Assembly: GCA_018394295.1 (NCBI GenBank)
Contig: CP074573.1
Span: forward strand, 2,425,156 to 2,489,155
Origin: Mycoplasmatota bacterium
Lineage (GTDB): Bacteria > Bacillota_I > Bacilli_A > Haloplasmatales > Haloplasmataceae
Direction: 5' to 3'
Length of the DNA stretch: 64,000 nucleotides
Below are positions 61,797 through 64,000 of the stretch, one piece after another. The position numbers and the translations under genes are program-made. The stretch's first letter is position 1, and each line of letters opens with the position of its first letter. Under the pieces are notes generated by a model that made no database searches, was not told the origin of the DNA, and saw only the letters and a list, made by a program, of their open reading frames with translations.

Positions 61797-62361
61797 TTAA
61801 CTTTATCTTTCTTCTATTTTTCATTATACATGTCTCAATATGATCATCAATTACACCAACTGCCTCTAAATATGAATAAATTATGGTAGACCCTAAAAAC
61901 TTAAATCCACGTTTTTTTAAATCAGAAGCAATTAAATCAGATAATTTTGAGGTAGTAGGAATGTCATCTATCTGTTGATAATGATTAATTATTTGTTTAT
62001 GGTTAACAAAACGCCATAAATAGGTAGAAAAACTTCCAAACTCTTTTTGTATTTCAATAAACATTTTCGCATTATTAATAGCGGCTTCAATTTTTCGCCT
62101 GTATCGTATAATTCCTGGATTATTCAATAACTCAAGTATTTTCGCCTCATCATATTGACTTACTTTTAATACATTAAAATAATCAAACGCCTTCCTAAAA
62201 TTTTCTCTTTTTCTTAATATAGTAATCCAACTAAGACCTGCCTGCATTGATTCTAAAACCAAAAATTCAAACAATGTTTGATCATCATAAACAGGCCTCC
62301 CCCATTCTTCATCATGATACTTAATGTATAATTCATCTCCTAAACACCAATCACACCTCAT
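61780..62361 (-). CDS. tag: DNA-3-methyladenine glycosylase I
   Basis: A 193-residue base-excision repair enzyme that removes 3-methyladenine. Zinc ligands Cys3 and His16 (RCDWCLGD, KYHDEEWG) and the C-terminal His and Cys in DDHIETC, plus catalytic-site Glu37 in VLESMQAGLSW, are all present. Length matches E. coli Tag. The first gene of a three-gene unit with GNAT and nucleotidyltransferase. GGAGGTGGTAAGTTC precedes the ATG. Confidence 0.97.
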   Translation of the reverse strand: MRCDWCLGDELYIKYHDEEWGRPVYDDQTLFEFLVLESMQAGLSWITILRKRENFRKAFDYFNVLKVSQYDEAKILELLNNPGIIRYRRKIEAAINNAKMFIEIQKEFGSFSTYLWRFVNHKQIINHYQQIDDIPTTSKLSDLIASDLKKRGFKFLGSTIIYSYLEAVGVIDDHIETCIMKNRRKIKLNENKE

Positions 62362-62447
62362 GAACTTACCACCTCCAAAACTTACAACTTCATCATTAAC
62401 TTAATAATATTCTATTTATGTCTTTATTTCAATAAATTTCCTTAATA

Positions 62448-62480
62448 AAGAAAAAACTGACTTAAAAGTCAGTTTTTATA
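62448..62480 (-). terminator. sodA terminator
   Basis: AAAAACTGACTT-TTA-AGTCAGTTTTTT hairpin (62452-62477) with a T run on the minus strand right after sodA. Confidence 0.85.
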
Positions 62481-62484
62481 TATA

Positions 62485-63102
62485 TTATTTTATTGCTTCT
62501 TCATATAGTCTTTCAATTTCATTCCAATTGAAGATATCCCAGATGGCATTAACATAATCAGGTCTTTTATTTTGGTAATTCAAGTAATAAGCATGTTCCC
62601 AAACATCTATAGCTAGAATTGGTGTTTTTCCATCACTTAATGGTGAATTTTGATTAGCTGATTTAACAACTTCTAATTCTTTATTTTTATTAACCACGAC
62701 AAATGCCCAACCAGATCCAAATAATGTGTTGGCTGACTGATTTACTTTTTCCTTAAACTCATCAAATGAACCAAATGTTGATTCAATCGCTTCTAATAAA
62801 ATACCGGTTGGTTTATTTTTACCATTCGGTGTTAATATAGACCAATATAGATTATGGTTATAGTATCCACCACCAGTATTTATTACTGCTTGACGAATAT
62901 CTTCAGGTATTTCGTTAACCTCTGATAATAATTCCTCAATTGATTTTCCACTTCCAAATTCTGAGTGTTTTTCTAATGCTGTATTTAATTTATTCTTATA
63001 TCCTCTATGATGTCTATCGTAATGAATTTCAACAGTTAACGCGTCAATGCTTGGTTCTAATGCATCATATGCATAAGGTAATTTTGGTAATTCAAACTTC
63101 AT
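62485..63102 (-). CDS. sodA: Superoxide dismutase (Mn/Fe)
   Basis: A 205-residue cytoplasmic enzyme turning superoxide into H2O2 and O2. Metal ligands: His27 in VEIHYDRHHRGY, His in YYNHNLYWSIL (~83), and Asp and His in LAIDVWEHAYYLNY (~163-168). FGSGWAFVVV is the usual signature. Mn or Fe use cannot be read with certainty. AAGGAGGAAATATA precedes the ATG. Its presence shows exposure to oxygen. Monocistronic. Confidence 0.97.
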   Translation of the reverse strand: MKFELPKLPYAYDALEPSIDALTVEIHYDRHHRGYKNKLNTALEKHSEFGSGKSIEELLSEVNEIPEDIRQAVINTGGGYYNHNLYWSILTPNGKNKPTGILLEAIESTFGSFDEFKEKVNQSANTLFGSGWAFVVVNKNKELEVVKSANQNSPLSDGKTPILAIDVWEHAYYLNYQNKRPDYVNAIWDIFNWNEIERLYEEAIK

Positions 63103-63196
63103 TATATTTCCTCCTTGTAATTTTAACTTACAATTTAATCATACCTTTATCAATTAAAATTTTCAAATAATATGCTTTTTTTAATGATATATATAA

Positions 63197-63224
63197 AAAC
63201 CTATTGTTCAAAAACAATAGGTTT
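63197..63224 (-). terminator. TetR gene terminator
   Basis: AAACCTATTGTT-CAAA-AACAATAGGTTT hairpin on the minus strand, 8 bp after the TetR stop. Confidence 0.85.
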
Positions 63225-63231
63225 AGTTTAT

Positions 63232-63819
63232 TTATGATACAAGTTTTAAAATTAACTGATACATTTTATCAATAAACTCATCTTTTTGATACTCATCTTT
63301 ATGATTGATAAAATACATAATATTTGTCACAATTAAATTACTAATTGAAATTGCGATAAAAGAATCCCTAATTGGATTAAATTTCCCTTCGTTAACCCCC
63401 TTATTAATAATAGACATTAAATACTGAATATAATCTTTCTTTAACTCCATTATTTTAACCATCATCTTTTGTTTTAATTGATGATTAATTAGTCCATAGA
63501 TTTCTTCTGACATTAAAATAGTATGTATATTTGTATTTTCAATAAGAATCTCAAAGGTTTTATTTATGAATAGAAGTAGCGAATCTTTAAAATTTAATGA
63601 GTCATTTGATAAATTTAATACTCTAGAATTATTTTTTTCTAACATGTAAATGATAGTTTCTGCGATTAATTCTTCTTTACTATTAAAATATTCATAGACT
63701 GTTCCTTTTCCAACATCAGCTTTTTTAGCGATTTTGGCTATCGTCAAATTCATAAGGAACCCTTCATTTTTTAGATGGTCAATCACTGCTTGAAAAATTC
63801 TATCTTTTTTACTGTTCAT
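63232..63819 (-). CDS. TetR-family transcriptional regulator
   Basis: A 195-residue repressor. The N-terminal HTH reads IFQAVIDHLKNEGF...TIAKIAKKADVGKGTVYEYFNSKEELIAETI (~8-55), a standard TetR domain. The C-terminal ~135 residues are the ligand-binding helices. It follows the RND exporter gene by 19 bp on the same strand, so it likely represses the exporter operon and itself, and is released by an exported compound. GAGGAAATAACTA precedes the ATG. Confidence 0.95.
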   Translation of the reverse strand: MNSKKDRIFQAVIDHLKNEGFLMNLTIAKIAKKADVGKGTVYEYFNSKEELIAETIIYMLEKNNSRVLNLSNDSLNFKDSLLLFINKTFEILIENTNIHTILMSEEIYGLINHQLKQKMMVKIMELKKDYIQYLMSIINKGVNEGKFNPIRDSFIAISISNLIVTNIMYFINHKDEYQKDEFIDKMYQLILKLVS

Positions 63820-63838
63820 TAGTTATTTCCTCATTATG

Positions 63839-64000
63839 TTATCTTTTAGGATTTAACACACGATACATAATTGGCACGATAATTAAGGTTAGTAAAGTTG
63901 CATAAATTAGTCCACCAACAGCGGTAATTCCTAATGGTTGTAATAATTCTCCACCTTCACCAAATCCTATCGCTAAAGGTATTAGTGCTAGAGAGGTGGT
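63839..64000 (-). CDS. RND-type exporter, C-terminal fragment (continues outside window)
   Basis: The last 53 residues of a transporter running off the window: LALIPLAIGFGEGGELLQPLG and ITAVGGLIYATLLTLIIVPIMYRVL, the last two helices of AcrB/RND-type permeases (typical G-G-x-x-x-x-x-L-x-T-L-x-x-V-P). Such exporters in Gram-positives move drugs or lipids. It precedes the TetR gene in the same unit. Confidence 0.85.
   Translation of the reverse strand, partial: TTSLALIPLAIGFGEGGELLQPLGITAVGGLIYATLLTLIIVPIMYRVLNPKR

Noticed and set aside
1-64000. Alternative code with UGA as tryptophan (Mycoplasma type)
   Set aside because: Genes use UGG for Trp and several end naturally at UGA, for example the regulator ending at 29770 in an ATGA overlap.

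Overview
The window is AT-rich (about 30% GC by eye) and densely coded, with short gaps, strong AGGAGG-type ribosome binding sites, hairpin/T-run terminators, lipobox lipoproteins and a T-box leader. This points to a low-GC Gram-positive relative (Bacillota/Mycoplasmatota, for example a Haloplasma-, Izemoplasma- or Acholeplasma-like lineage). UGA acts as a stop, so it is not a Mycoplasma/Spiroplasma-type code. No rRNA, tRNA or CRISPR was seen. The species cannot be fixed from the sequence alone.

Layout. 0-3.9 kb: end of an unidentified protein, a V4R-like protein, and a three-gene polar amino-acid ABC importer whose T-box leader appears to carry an arginine (CGU) specifier. 4.1-5.3 kb: an IS1595-type element with a frameshifted transposase. 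5.5-9.5 kb: a WD40 protein, a GH20 hexosaminidase and a secreted endonuclease I lipoprotein. 9.5-16.9 kb (minus strand): an NAD-salvage operon nrtR-pncA-pncB, then a two-domain polynucleotide kinase/phosphatase, a membrane protein and a nitroreductase split by an IS1182-type element with a clean 8-bp target duplication. 17-28 kb: rsgA with an attenuator-like leader, a SIMPL protein, MFS, WG-repeat protein, an IS6 remnant, alanine dehydrogenase, DUF1576 membrane protein and DegV. 28-39 kb: an overlapping DUF2087/GNAT/PD-(D/E)XK operon, a YcaQ-type glycosylase, many GNAT acetyltransferases, methyltransferase, DUF3137 and an M1-type peptidase. 39-46 kb: an ABC exporter, MFS, a frameshifted membrane protein, hemolysin III and an unusual ABC ATPase. 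46-52 kb: tldD-pmbA, methyltransferase, PLP aminotransferase, DUF1189. 52-55 kb: an ArsR-type regulator with a palindromic operator and a partner protein carrying an HEVGVR motif. 55-64 kb: HD hydrolase, SRAP (YedK), a radical SAM protein, an IS3-type element, acyl-ACP thioesterase, nucleotidyltransferase, GNAT, tag, sodA, TetR and the end of an RND exporter.

How genes work together. NrtR probably controls the whole 16.9-9.5 kb operon through a palindrome between its -35 and -10 boxes. This would tie nicotinamide/nicotinate recycling to a nucleic-acid end-healing enzyme and a flavin reductase. Tag, the YcaQ-type glycosylase, SRAP and SodA form a scattered damage-response set. Four insertion sequences (three near full length, one relic) have reshaped the region, breaking one gene. 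Two other reading frames carry single-base shifts.
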